This document shows, piece after piece, positions 7,552 to 14,832 of a stretch of 27,074 bases of DNA (position 1 is its first letter; each line of letters opens with the position of its first letter). The DNA comes from JBDRLH01 sp043813215 (lineage in GTDB: Bacteria; Patescibacteriota; Minisyncoccia; Minisyncoccales; JAQTPW01). A model generated the notes under the pieces. The model ran no database searches, had not been told where the DNA came from, and worked only from the letters and a program-made list of their open reading frames with translations. Position numbers and translations under genes: made by a program. Where the stretch lies: the NCBI GenBank assembly GCA_043813215.1, contig JBDRLH010000010.1, positions 1 through 27,074 of the forward strand, written 5' to 3'.

Positions 7552-7595
7552 TGTAATTTAGGTTAATCTTCATTGTAATTATTCTTCATTTTGGC
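7549..7595. repeat. Short tandem repeats at the start of the 549-aa gene
   Basis: CATTGTAATT occurs at 7549-7558 and again at 7571-7580, with a weaker relative (TTCATTTTGG) from about 7585. On the minus strand these read as AATGAAGAATAA, ACAATGAAGATTAA and ACAATGAC, the last containing the gene's own start codon. They could be operator repeats or a slippage duplication of the start region. Confidence 0.5.
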
Positions 7596-7627
7596 ATTTT
7601 TGAACTCTTTTTTCAACTGAAGTTTCT

Positions 7628-7655
7628 TTGAAAACATATGTTTTTATAGTAAGAT
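7628..7655 (+). promoter_or_regulatory. Candidate mod promoter with a 14-bp palindromic operator
   Basis: TTGAAA (7628-7633) and TAAGAT (7650-7655) are spaced by 16 bp. The same TAAGAT -10 is proposed for dinD. Lying across the -35 end and spacer is a perfect 14-bp palindrome, AAAACATATGTTTT (7631-7644), the expected footprint of a dimeric repressor. The predicted start near 7662 gives a leader of about 195 nt before mod that contains the folded region. Confidence 0.45.
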
Positions 7656-7712
7656 AAAAATACAATTTAATATCCGCCTAACCCTCTCAATTAACTTGCG
7701 AGGTATGGCATA

Positions 7713-7856
7713 AAAACTGTTCAGGTCATTAAGCTCGTCGTCAGAGACCTGAACAGTCATATCCCGAAAGGGGTATGGGTAGCCGAAAGGTTATCGCTGG
7801 CGGCGAGCTTTATGGTTCGCAAAGCCAGCATAAACATAAATTAAAACTGTTCAGGT
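7713..7856 (+). repeat. 14-nt direct repeats flanking the structured leader; second copy abuts the mod ATG
   Basis: AAAACTGTTCAGGT occurs at 7713-7726 and 7843-7856. Copy 1 forms the 5' strand of P1 and copy 2 ends at the base before the mod start codon. The inverted copy at 7747-7757 (ACCTGAACAGT) can pair with either one, 12 bp with the first or 11 bp with the second. The two pairings exclude each other, and the second would mask the ribosome-binding region. Confidence 0.85.
7716..7829 (+). ncRNA. Four-hairpin structured leader RNA upstream of mod, family not recognised
   Basis: P1 is 12 bp, 7716-7727 (ACTGTTCAGGTC) with 7746-7757, with an 18-nt loop. P2 is 8 bp, 7758-7765 with 7770-7777, with a GAAA tetraloop. 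P3 is 7 bp, 7778-7784 with 7789-7795, also with a GAAA tetraloop. P4 is 6 bp, 7796-7801 with 7824-7829. Each helix starts at the base after the previous one ends. Loop 1 (7731-7740, AAGCTCGTCG) is complementary over 10 bp to 7801-7810 at the start of loop 4, a kissing or pseudoknot contact that competes with P4 only at C7801. Four G-U pairs in P2, P3 and the kissing helix would be A-C on the other strand, so the + strand (mod mRNA sense) is the likely functional RNA. Confidence 0.75.
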
Positions 7857-9656
7857 ATGCCTAAAAAATTACAATTACAATCGGCAGTTAAACCTGCCAC
7901 AAATAGTTTTGATATTGAAAAAGCCAAAGGCAGACCAATGCTTCAATGGGTTGGTAAAAAGCCTTTGGACAAAGTTGAATACTATCCAGCCCAAGAAAAA
8001 GAATTTTATGGCGATAAAACTGCCAAAGATTTTAATAAGCTTTTTTGGGGAGATAATCTTCAAGTTTTATCCCATCTCTTAAAAGAATATCGGGGCAAAA
8101 TTGATTTGATTTATATTGACCCGCCATTTGATAGTAAGGCAGATTATATAAAAAAAGTTCAAATTAGAGGGGAAGAAATAGAAGGACAGACCCAAAGCTT
8201 ATTGGAAGAAAAACAATATACTGACATTTGGGAAAAAGATGAATATCTGCAATTTATGTATGAACGGCTTTTACTTATACGAGAGCTCCTTTCAGATACG
8301 GGTAGTATATATTTACATTGCGATTGGCATAAATCTGGCTATTTAAGGTTAATAATGGATGAAGTTTTTGGAGAAGATAATTTTATAAATGAAATTATAT
8401 GGTGGTATAAAGACCCTTCTGGAACTGTCAAAAAAGGTTTTAAGAAAAAACACGATAATATACTCGTTTATTCTAAGACTAAAGATTTTTATTTTAATGC
8501 AGACGAAGTTAGGGAAGAATACTCTGAAGGGACTAAAAAACAGGCAGAAAGCGGGACAATTTCTTTTGGTCGTAAAACCGAGTTAAATCCTTTTGGTAAA
8601 TATCCCGTTGATGTCTGGGAAGTTGCAATTATCAATAGCCAAGCTCAAGAAAGGACAGATTATCCGACCCAAAAACCAGAAGCTCTAATTGAAAAAATTA
8701 TTAAAGCGTCTTCAAGGGAAGGAGATATTATTTCTGACTTTTTTATTGGAAGTGGCACAACCGCTATAGCCGCTCAAAAGCTCGGCAGACGCTGGATTGC
8801 TTGTGATATAAATTTGGGAGCAATACAAACAACAACAAAACGACTTAACAAAATTATCCAAGAACAACGAAAGAAGGCAGACAAAAACTTCAAAGGCTTA
8901 AATTCTTTCAAGGTTCTTAACGTAAACGATTACGATGTTTTTAAGAATGAACTTGAGGCAAAAGAAATCGTAATGGAGATGTATGGGGTAGAGGAGATGA
9001 AGAGAAGTTATTTTGACGGCGTGCTGGATAACAATTTTGTAAAAGTAATGCCTCTTAACCGAGTGCTGAATAAGTTAGATATAAAAACTGTGCTTAAGAG
9101 TATTGAAGATAAAATTGATACTTTCTCCGTTAAGAAAAAATCAAAGTCGGGCGAGCCAGTGTATGAAGAAGGCGTTTTGATTATCGCCTCTGGGGTAGAG
9201 CTTGATGTGCACGATTTTCTAAAGAAAGAAAATAAAACTGGTGTTAAGGTTGAAATCCGAGATATTCTGACTGATAAGAAAAACCTTATTTTCAAGAAAA
9301 AACCAGAAGCAAAAATCAAAGTAAAAGCTAAAGATAAAAAATTATCAGTTGCTATTGAAGAGTTTTACTCCCCGATTTTAATGAGAAAGCTTGAAATTGA
9401 AAACGAAAAAACACTTAAAAAAGACCGCCAAGCCAAAGTTGATGATTTTAAGCAAATCATAGATAGCGTTGCGATTGATGTTGATTATAACGGCAAACTT
9501 TTTAATGCCGAGATTATGGATTTGCCGAGTAAAAAAGAGTTAATCAAAAAGGATTATAACTGGGAGTATTCAAAGAAAGGCAAATACGTTGTTGCGATAA
9601 AAATTATTGACGTTCTTGGTGAAGAATACTTTGAAACGTTTGAAGTTTCAGCCTAA
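7857..9656 (+). CDS. mod: Type III restriction-modification DNA methyltransferase (Mod)
   Basis: This is a 599-aa beta-class N6-adenine methyltransferase. It has the catalytic motif [13 protein letters not shown] (DPPF at 88-91) first, a variable target-recognition stretch (about 110-250), then YPTQKPEAL (269-277) and the AdoMet-binding DFFIGSGTT (294-302). It would use S-adenosylmethionine to methylate adenine in a short asymmetric site, and it also acts as the recognition subunit for Res. The C-terminal part (about 340-599) is less conserved. Res begins 3 nt after its stop, so the pair is co-translated. No normal Shine-Dalgarno is visible: the sequence before the ATG is the 14-nt repeat described separately. 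Confidence 0.92.
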   Translation: MPKKLQLQSAVKPATNSFDIEKAKGRPMLQWVGKKPLDKVEYYPAQEKEFYGDKTAKDFNKLFWGDNLQVLSHLLKEYRGKIDLIYIDPPFDSKADYIKKVQIRGEEIEGQTQSLLEEKQYTDIWEKDEYLQFMYERLLLIRELLSDTGSIYLHCDWHKSGYLRLIMDEVFGEDNFINEIIWWYKDPSGTVKKGFKKKHDNILVYSKTKDFYFNADEVREEYSEGTKKQAESGTISFGRKTELNPFGKYPVDVWEVAIINSQAQERTDYPTQKPEALIEKIIKASSREGDIISDFFIGSGTTAIAAQKLGRRWIACDINLGAIQTTTKRLNKIIQEQRKKADKNFKGLNSFKVLNVNDYDVFKNELEAKEIVMEMYGVEEMKRSYFDGVLDNNFVKVMPLNRVLNKLDIKTVLKSIEDKIDTFSVKKKSKSGEPVYEEGVLIIASGVELDVHDFLKKENKTGVKVEIRDILTDKKNLIFKKKPEAKIKVKAKDKKLSVAIEEFYSPILMRKLEIENEKTLKKDRQAKVDDFKQIIDSVAIDVDYNGKLFNAEIMDLPSKKELIKKDYNWEYSKKGKYVVAIKIIDVLGEEYFETFEVSA

Positions 9657-9659
9657 TTT

Positions 9660-12191
9660 ATGGACAATCTTTTTTTGCAACGAATTCAACAAAAAGTCGC
9701 TCTTTGGCGAGACGGCAATTACAAAGGAGTAGAACGTGAAACCCTCAACATTTTAACCCACATCAAGCGAGTGGGGTTTTTGCATAAGCCGCAGGTTGAA
9801 GCATTAGAAACTTATATTTATTTGAAAGAAATTACGGCTAACAAATCTTCTTTAGAGGTTTTCAAATCCCTGTTTGATAGCGAGAAAGAAATGCTTCTGG
9901 CTCTCGTGCCGAAAGACGAAGCATTTGATTTGCTCGGTAATAAAGAAAGAATTGATAACTTGATGACAGATAGGTTTGGGGTTTCCGATTATCCAAACCA
10001 AGTATATGCTCTCACTATGGGAGCGGGCAAAACAATTCTAATGGCAGTAATGACGCTTTATGATTTTATCCTTTCTTATTATCATCCAGACGATAAACGA
10101 TTTGCCAAAAATGCTTTAGTTTTTGCTCCCGATACAACAATTATAGAAAGCCTTAAAGAAATTAAAACCTTTGATTATACAAGAGTAATCCCTAAGGAAT
10201 ATCAAAATATCATTCTTAACGTTAAATATCATTATTTGGAAAGCACGGAAACTCCGCTATCCCCCATAGGGAATTACAACATTATTATTTCCAACTCCCA
10301 GAAAATAATTTTGAAAACAATGCGGGCAGAAAATCATACCTCAAAACGCTTATTTGATAATTGGGGCGATTTGGAAAAGCGTGAAATTGAAAACATACGG
10401 CTCGGTGCGATAAGGCAACTAAACAACCTTGCTATATTTGTTGATGAAGCTCATCATTCTTATGGTAAAACCCTTGAAGGAACGCTCAAAAAGACCCGCC
10501 AGACTATCAATTATATCCATAAAGAGGGTAAAACGCCCCTTGTGGGCGTTGTGAACCTCACGGGAACGCCTTACGTTAGCAATCGGATGATAGATGACGT
10601 TGTATACCACTTTGGCTTAAAACAAGGCATAGAAAAGGGTATTTTGAAGCAGGTAAGATTTTTTGAGTATAGCAAGGTTAAAACAGATAAATTCATTGAA
10701 GATGTAATAGATAAGTTTTGGAGTGAATACAGGGAAAAACGGCTTGAGGGACGCTTGCCGAAGATAGCTTTTTATTCCGCCAGTATTGATGATTTGCAGA
10801 AAGATTTAAGACCGAAGCTGGAAAGAATTTTAGCTGAAAGAAAAATCGCCCTTGATAAATTATTAGAATATCATACTGAAGCCGAAGAAAGCAGAGAGGA
10901 GTTTTTCTCCTTAGACACGATAGAAAGTAAAAAGCAATTCGTTTTGCTCGTCGGCAAAGGAACAGAAGGTTGGAACTGCCGCTCACTGGTTTCTTGTGCC
11001 TTATACAGAAAACCCAATAGTGCTATTTTTGTTCTTCAGTCATCAACCCGTTGCCTTCGTAGTATAGGCGATAATTCTACTATCGCCTCAATTTTCCTTT
11101 CCGATGAAAACTATCGCATTTTAGACAAGGAATTGAAAAATAATTTTGCCACTAACATTGAAGAGTTATCAGCTCAAGAAGTAAAAATAGTTGAGCATAC
11201 GTTAAAGATAGAGAAGAAGAAAAAGATTAAAGTTAAAAAAATACTCAAAGAAATTCTTGCCATCCAAAATCAAGATTTGGATAAAATTAAGGTTGATTTA
11301 ACTAAATTCAAAACAGAAGACTATAAGGCTCTCGTGGGAGAGGGCGGGATATTCCTAAGTGGGCAAGGGCAAGCTGGCTATTATCAGGCACAAGCTACAA
11401 AGGAGCTGAAAGAAAGAGGAGCTTTTACTTTCTATGAAATTGTAGAGCTTATTAACCGATATACCCATCTTCCCTGTTTAGACATTGATAAGATTTTGAA
11501 CGAAAATAATATCGCAAAAGAAAATCTTACGGAAAAAGTAAATGAAAATGCGGCATTACTGCCGTTCGTCATCAGTTGTATTTTGGCTAACGCCTACCAG
11601 TATGAAGAAAAGGCAGAAACGATTGAAGAAGAAATAGAGCTGGCAAAGCTTTACCCGTTCAAAATTAACATTGAGCAGAATAAAAACATTCTGGTTGTTT
11701 ACAAAGAAGTATTGGAAAAAGACTACGGCAAAAGTCGCATAGGTTTTCACATCAATCCTTATAATTTTGACAGTTCGGACGAAAAAGACTTATTTAAGTA
11801 TTTGCGTAAGGTGTTAGATAAAAATGAGGCTATTGTTGATGCTTATTTCACGGGCGGAGCAACTGACCCGACGCATAATGATTTTTATTTTGAATACTAC
11901 AACCCAGAAGAAGAGAGAACTGCCAGATATTTTCCAGATTTTCTCGTAGAAACAACAAAGGGTAGATACTTAGTTATAGAGGCTAAGAGTAATTTTGCAA
12001 AGACAACTTACGAGCAGAATAAGGAGCAATATACGGGTAAAATTGAGGAGCTTTTTGATGTGGTATTTGCTAAAGAGGTAGGTTTCAGGGAATTCCAAAA
12101 GGTCAATAATAATTTTGAATATCATATTATCTTTGACGCTTCACTCCAAAAACATCAGCAAGAATTACTTGAAGAGATAAAAAAGATTTAA
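9660..12191 (+). CDS. res: Type III restriction enzyme subunit (Res): SF2 helicase with C-terminal nuclease
   Basis: This is an 843-aa protein with superfamily 2 motifs: Walker A LTMGAGKT (about 119-125), DEAH at 262-265 (IFVDEAHHSYG), motif III NLTGTPYV (299-306), motif V GKGTEGWNC (432-440) and a motif VI-like QSSTRCLR (460-467). The C-terminus carries a PD-(D/E)xK nuclease (PD at 759-760, VIEAK at 772-776). This is the expected layout for a type III Res that tracks along DNA using ATP and cleaves away from unmethylated sites when bound to Mod. All core motifs look intact, so the system is probably active. The next small gene starts 1 nt after its stop. Confidence 0.92.
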   Translation: MDNLFLQRIQQKVALWRDGNYKGVERETLNILTHIKRVGFLHKPQVEALETYIYLKEITANKSSLEVFKSLFDSEKEMLLALVPKDEAFDLLGNKERIDNLMTDRFGVSDYPNQVYALTMGAGKTILMAVMTLYDFILSYYHPDDKRFAKNALVFAPDTTIIESLKEIKTFDYTRVIPKEYQNIILNVKYHYLESTETPLSPIGNYNIIISNSQKIILKTMRAENHTSKRLFDNWGDLEKREIENIRLGAIRQLNNLAIFVDEAHHSYGKTLEGTLKKTRQTINYIHKEGKTPLVGVVNLTGTPYVSNRMIDDVVYHFGLKQGIEKGILKQVRFFEYSKVKTDKFIEDVIDKFWSEYREKRLEGRLPKIAFYSASIDDLQKDLRPKLERILAERKIALDKLLEYHTEAEESREEFFSLDTIESKKQFVLLVGKGTEGWNCRSLVSCALYRKPNSAIFVLQSSTRCLRSIGDNSTIASIFLSDENYRILDKELKNNFATNIEELSAQEVKIVEHTLKIEKKKKIKVKKILKEILAIQNQDLDKIKVDLTKFKTEDYKALVGEGGIFLSGQGQAGYYQAQATKELKERGAFTFYEIVELINRYTHLPCLDIDKILNENNIAKENLTEKVNENAALLPFVISCILANAYQYEEKAETIEEEIELAKLYPFKINIEQNKNILVVYKEVLEKDYGKSRIGFHINPYNFDSSDEKDLFKYLRKVLDKNEAIVDAYFTGGATDPTHNDFYFEYYNPEEERTARYFPDFLVETTKGRYLVIEAKSNFAKTTYEQNKEQYTGKIEELFDVVFAKEVGFREFQKVNNNFEYHIIFDASLQKHQQELLEEIKKI

Positions 12192-12192
12192 T

Positions 12193-12405
12193 ATGGTTCA
12201 ACTATCAAAAGAAAGAATTTTAGAATGGCAGAAGCTTTTTGAGAAAGAATACGGCAAAAAGCTATCTTTTGCCGAAGCGACCGAAGCCGCCAACAACCTC
12301 GTAGGCTTCTTTGATTTATTGCTCAAAATTGATATGAGACAAAATCCTCAAAATTATATAAAAAATGTTAACCATCAAAGAAGTAAAGAGGCTAATAAAA
12401 GGTAA
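12193..12405 (+). CDS. Small helical protein, 70 aa, downstream of res
   Basis: Begins MVQLSKERILEWQKLFEKEY and continues with KLSFAEATEAANNLVGFFDL. It shares the pattern of the 63-aa protein at 5305-5496 in the same element. The start lies 1 nt after the res stop, so translation is probably coupled. There is no catalytic motif. The repeated presence near replication genes on one arm and restriction genes on the other suggests a general element-encoded helper, but its function is unknown. Confidence 0.72.
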   Translation: MVQLSKERILEWQKLFEKEYGKKLSFAEATEAANNLVGFFDLLLKIDMRQNPQNYIKNVNHQRSKEANKR

Positions 12406-12511
12406 GAAAATATCAGACAAACAGGCTGAAGAAGTTAGAGATGGCTGTCGCAATCTTGCCGAAATTATCTTTGAAAAATATGGAAAAGAAAAAAGAGAAA
12501 GAAATCGTTGA
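12365..12511 (+). CDS. Very small protein, 48 aa
   Basis: The ATG at 12365 gives MLTIKEVKRLIKGKKISDKQ, then AEEVRDGCRNLAEIIFEKYG and a KEKRERNR tail. It overlaps the end of the previous gene by 41 nt and the next by 32 nt in other frames, the stacking typical of translationally coupled small genes. The composition (amphipathic helix RNLAEIIFEKYG, charged tail) is protein-like, and short proteins of this type recur in CPR elements. No known function. Confidence 0.6.
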   Translation: MLTIKEVKRLIKGKKISDKQAEEVRDGCRNLAEIIFEKYGKEKRERNR

Positions 12512-12596
12512 AATAGCGGCTGAACGCCTCGCCGAGATTTTTATTCAACAAATTGAATTTGAAAATAGGAAAAAACGAAAAAATAAAAATGACTAA
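12480..12596 (+). CDS. Very small protein, 38 aa
   Basis: Begins MEKKKEKEIVEIAAERLAEI and ends in a lysine-rich tail. The helix IAAERLAEIFIQQIEFE resembles the C-terminal helix of the preceding 48-aa protein (CRNLAEIIFEKYGKEKRE), so the two may be diverged copies. It overlaps the following nuclease-like gene by 8 nt (start at 12589). Coding status is inferred from the overlaps and helix pattern only. Confidence 0.5.
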   Translation: MEKKKEKEIVEIAAERLAEIFIQQIEFENRKKRKNKND

Positions 12597-13050
12597 ATTA
12601 TTAGGAGAACAATTTATTCAAAAATGCGTTAGGGAGTATCTAAAGAATAAGGGTTTTGGGGATACCGATGTCGTTATCACTGATTTATGGGAAAAAGGAG
12701 TAGATATAAAAGTTAAAAAATTAAGACCGAAACCTTGCGGATGGTATTTTTTAGTTGAATGCAAGGGAGACCCAAGCAAGACAGTGAAATCGCCAGAAGG
12801 GAGCAGAAACAGCAGTATGAACTCTGCTATAGGTCAGATTATTACAAGGATGCACACTCGCCGAAAGGCTTTATACGGCGGCTATAACTATGGAATTGCT
12901 TTTCCTAATTCCTTCAAAGACAGGATTCTTAAAAAGATACCTTATTATACCTGCAACAGATTACGGCTCACGATTTTCTTGGTTAATCCGAAGGGAGAGG
13001 TTGAAGAATACAATCACAGAAAGCTAAAATCTATTCAAAACAATAGATAA
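12589..13050 (+). CDS. PD-(D/E)xK nuclease-like protein, 153 aa
   Basis: I chose the ATG at 12589 (MTKLLGEQFIQKCVREYL), which gives the usual short overlap with the preceding gene. The frame stays open to 12553. The core is VVITDLWEKGVDIKVKKLRP followed by GWYFLVECKGD. The Asp before and the E-x-K in the next strand (VECK) fit the PD-(D/E)xK fold (restriction-endonuclease-like or Mrr/Holliday-resolvase-like), preceded by an N-terminal helix that often carries a conserved Glu. It could be an extra nuclease of the restriction block or a resolvase. Downstream an AT-only inverted repeat (ATAAAAAACCA near 13050, TGGTTTTTTTAT near 13090) may be a weak terminator. Confidence 0.65.
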   Translation: MTKLLGEQFIQKCVREYLKNKGFGDTDVVITDLWEKGVDIKVKKLRPKPCGWYFLVECKGDPSKTVKSPEGSRNSSMNSAIGQIITRMHTRRKALYGGYNYGIAFPNSFKDRILKKIPYYTCNRLRLTIFLVNPKGEVEEYNHRKLKSIQNNR

Positions 13051-13102
13051 AAAACCAAAAAATAACTAAATAAAAATCCCAGTCATTATGGTTTTTTTAT
13101 AC

Positions 13103-13131
13103 TTGCAAAAAGTTATTTTAACAATTAAGAT
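13103..13131 (+). promoter_or_regulatory. Promoter of dinD, predicted leaderless
   Basis: TTGCAA (13103-13108), 17 bp, TAAGAT (13126-13131). The expected start 7 nt on coincides with the ATG at 13138. No LexA-type palindrome is evident to me here, though DinD is SOS-induced in E. coli. Confidence 0.5.
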
Positions 13132-13137
13132 AAGCCT

Positions 13138-13983
13138 ATGACCGATGACATTATACCATCTGCTCCACATAAGAATTTTGAGCAGATTAAAAAAATTGAT
13201 GAAAATGGCGTTGAGTATTGGGAAGCCCGTGAATTATTACCGCTTTTAGGCTATGAGAACTGGCAAAAAGCCGAAGAGGTTATCGCAAGAGCGGCTCGTG
13301 CTTGTATAAATAGCGGGCAAGCTGTGGACAACCATTTTAACCGAACGGTTAAAATGGTCAAAATTGGTTCAAACTCTATGAGAGAGGTTAAAGATTACAA
13401 GCTTGACCGTTATGCCTGCTATCTAATAGCCCAAAATGGAGACCCGAATAAGCAAGAAATCGCACTTGCCCAGACTTATTTTACAATACAGACAAGAAGG
13501 CAGGAGATTTTTGAACAATTACCCGATAGCAATAAGAGAGTATTTATTCGTAATCAAGTATCCGACCACAATAAAAGACTTTTTAAGACCGCTAAGCAAG
13601 CTGGAGTGAATAATTTCGGCTTATTTAATGACGCTGGTTATAGAGGCTTATACGGTATACCATTGAGCGATATTGAAAAAAATAAAGGAATTAAAAAGGG
13701 AGAATTATTAGATAGGGCTGGCTCTACTGAGTTAGCCGCTAACTTATTCCGTATTACCCAGACAGATGAAAAATTAAAAAAGGATAATATACGAGGAGAA
13801 AGTCCAGCTTGCAATACGCATTTTATGGTCGGTGGGAAAGTTAGACAAACTATCAAAGAAATTGGTGGAACAGTGCCAGAACAATTGCCTTCCGAAAAGC
13901 ATATTAGAGAAGTTAAGAAAGAAATTAAAAAATTAGACATCGTGGAAAAGAAAAAATTGGAAGGTGAGATATGGCGAAGTTAA
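13138..13983 (+). CDS. dinD: DNA damage-inducible protein D
   Basis: This is a 281-aa protein, close to the usual DinD length. It shows the family's signature blocks: KIDENGVEYWEARELLPLLG at about 19-38, ENWQKAEEVIARAARAC, VDNHFNRTVKMVKIGS and YKLDRYACYLIAQNGDPNKQ, then TYFTIQTRRQE. The N-terminal part is related to the Bro-N/AntA-type DNA-binding domains of phages and viruses. In E. coli DinD is SOS-induced and, to my knowledge, inhibits RecA filament functions. It overlaps the next gene by 13 nt (next start 13971), so dinD-ASCH-mazG forms one operon. On a mobile element it may protect single-stranded intermediates or dampen host recombination. Confidence 0.9.
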   Translation: MTDDIIPSAPHKNFEQIKKIDENGVEYWEARELLPLLGYENWQKAEEVIARAARACINSGQAVDNHFNRTVKMVKIGSNSMREVKDYKLDRYACYLIAQNGDPNKQEIALAQTYFTIQTRRQEIFEQLPDSNKRVFIRNQVSDHNKRLFKTAKQAGVNNFGLFNDAGYRGLYGIPLSDIEKNKGIKKGELLDRAGSTELAANLFRITQTDEKLKKDNIRGESPACNTHFMVGGKVRQTIKEIGGTVPEQLPSEKHIREVKKEIKKLDIVEKKKLEGEIWRS

Positions 13984-14333
13984 TTGATAAAAAATTTGTT
14001 TACTCCAAAATGGGGTTTCACGAGAGTGTTGTGCCCCAAGTTTTTGATGGTAAAATAAGCACTTGGAGACTTAGAGACCACAAATTAAAGAAGGGTGGTG
14101 TCGTGGCTTTTGAGAATAGCCAGACGGAAGAAATCTTCGGTTTCGGGAAAATAACAAAAGTTATTAAAACGACTGTCGGACAGATAGACCTAAAAGATAA
14201 AACTCACTACAAAACCTATAAAAACAGAGGGGAGCTTATAAAAGCATTCAAACGCCATAATTCTGCCTATAAAGTTAACAATAATACGCCAGTTTTTGCC
14301 TACACGTATAAATTTATAAAAATAAAATTATAA
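13971..14333 (+). CDS. ASCH domain-like protein, 120 aa
   Basis: The middle section STWRLRDHKLKKGGVVAFEN and EEIFGFGKITKVIKTT matches the ASCH pattern: a variant of [KR]xxTxR, then GDxvxfxn and a strand leading into xGxaxI. ASCH domains are PUA-like beta-barrels that bind RNA or modified nucleosides, and some hydrolyse N4-acetylcytidine or act as ribonucleases. The exact catalytic residues cannot be confirmed by eye. It overlaps dinD by 13 nt and is followed after 3 nt by the mazG-like gene. Confidence 0.6.
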   Translation: MAKLIDKKFVYSKMGFHESVVPQVFDGKISTWRLRDHKLKKGGVVAFENSQTEEIFGFGKITKVIKTTVGQIDLKDKTHYKTYKNRGELIKAFKRHNSAYKVNNNTPVFAYTYKFIKIKL

Positions 14334-14336
14334 TTT

Positions 14337-14639
14337 ATGGAAACTAAAGAATTTCAAAAAAAGTGTGCTGAAGTGGTAAACAAGATAGATAAAAAATATG
14401 GGATAGATAGAGACCCTCAGCTTGCTTTTACGCAATTGGTGGAAGAAATAGGAGAATTGGCTAAAGATGTTAATCTTAAACGGTTGAGAAAACAAGAGCC
14501 AGATAAAGAAAACCTATCTGGTGAATTTGCTGATGTTTTCCTGCAGTTGGCAATGTTGGCAGAGATGCACGGAGTAAATTTAGAAGAAGCCGTAGAAAAT
14601 AAAATCAATAAATTAAAGGAAAGAGGTTATTTAGGATAA
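14337..14639 (+). CDS. MazG-like nucleotide pyrophosphohydrolase
   Basis: This is a 100-aa single-domain all-alpha NTP pyrophosphohydrolase. The metal-binding motif is split in the usual way: LVEEIGELAKD (E36, E37, E40) and SGEFADVFLQLAMLAEMHGV (E63, D66). Single-domain members hydrolyse (d)NTPs to monophosphates and are widespread in phages and mobile elements, where they alter nucleotide pools or the (p)ppGpp response. It is the last gene of the dinD operon and the last clear cargo gene before the element's right boundary. Confidence 0.85.
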   Translation: METKEFQKKCAEVVNKIDKKYGIDRDPQLAFTQLVEEIGELAKDVNLKRLRKQEPDKENLSGEFADVFLQLAMLAEMHGVNLEEAVENKINKLKERGYLG

Positions 14640-14804
14640 AAATCATTAAACGGGCTCGTGGATTATTTTTTCAGGTCGTAAATCTGGGATGTAAATATAC
14701 TCTGTTTGTTGCTGGATTATGGTTCTAACGTTGTCCACGATGTTCCGCAAAAGAAGAATATTTGGAAAAAAGTTTGAGGACTTAACTGCGCCCAAGGTTT
14801 AGTT
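14640..14804. other. Gene-free interval, probable right end of the element
   Basis: No convincing ORF and no tRNA fragment is seen. Short matches to the left junction are CTCGTGG (14655-14661, also in the tRNA-Ser variable/T region) and AACGT...CACGA (from about 14728, compare the sequence right after tRNA-Ser). Both are too short to call attR. Confidence 0.35.
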
Positions 14805-14832
14805 TTGTTAAAATAATTATATATTATATAAT
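14805..14832 (+). promoter_or_regulatory. Promoter of the repetitive helical protein gene
   Basis: TTGTTA (14805-14810), 16 bp, perfect TATAAT (14827-14832). The leader to the ATG at 14888 is about 50 nt and very AT-rich. Confidence 0.5.

Larger units (their letters stand above)
2027..14640. mobile_element. Integrative element in tRNA-Ser(GCU): serine recombinase, II/X replication protein, type III R-M cargo
   Basis: The left boundary is the end of tRNA-Ser, where the recombinase frame passes into host sequence. The right boundary is not resolved. Cargo-type genes continue to the mazG-like gene (stop 14639) and housekeeping-like organisation resumes with the promoter at 14805-14832. I see no duplicated tRNA fragment on the right. 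That does not argue against integration, because serine recombinases leave only a very short shared core. Gene order is recombinase, replication protein and small genes leftwards, then a divergent centre at 7552-7856 and a rightward restriction/stress block. No relaxase, conjugation genes or phage structural genes are visible. Confidence 0.75.

Noticed and set aside
7711..7856. Retron msr/msd or type III toxin-antitoxin RNA
   Set aside because: No reverse transcriptase and no ToxN-like gene lie next to it, and the repeat is two copies, not a tandem array.
2027..14640. Prophage or conjugative element
   Set aside because: No capsid, portal, terminase, relaxase or type IV secretion genes. The II/X-like protein alone does not establish a virus.
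14655..14661. CTCGTGG as attR core
   Set aside because: Seven bases is within chance. If crossover were there, attR should carry the displaced 3' part of the tRNA, which is absent.
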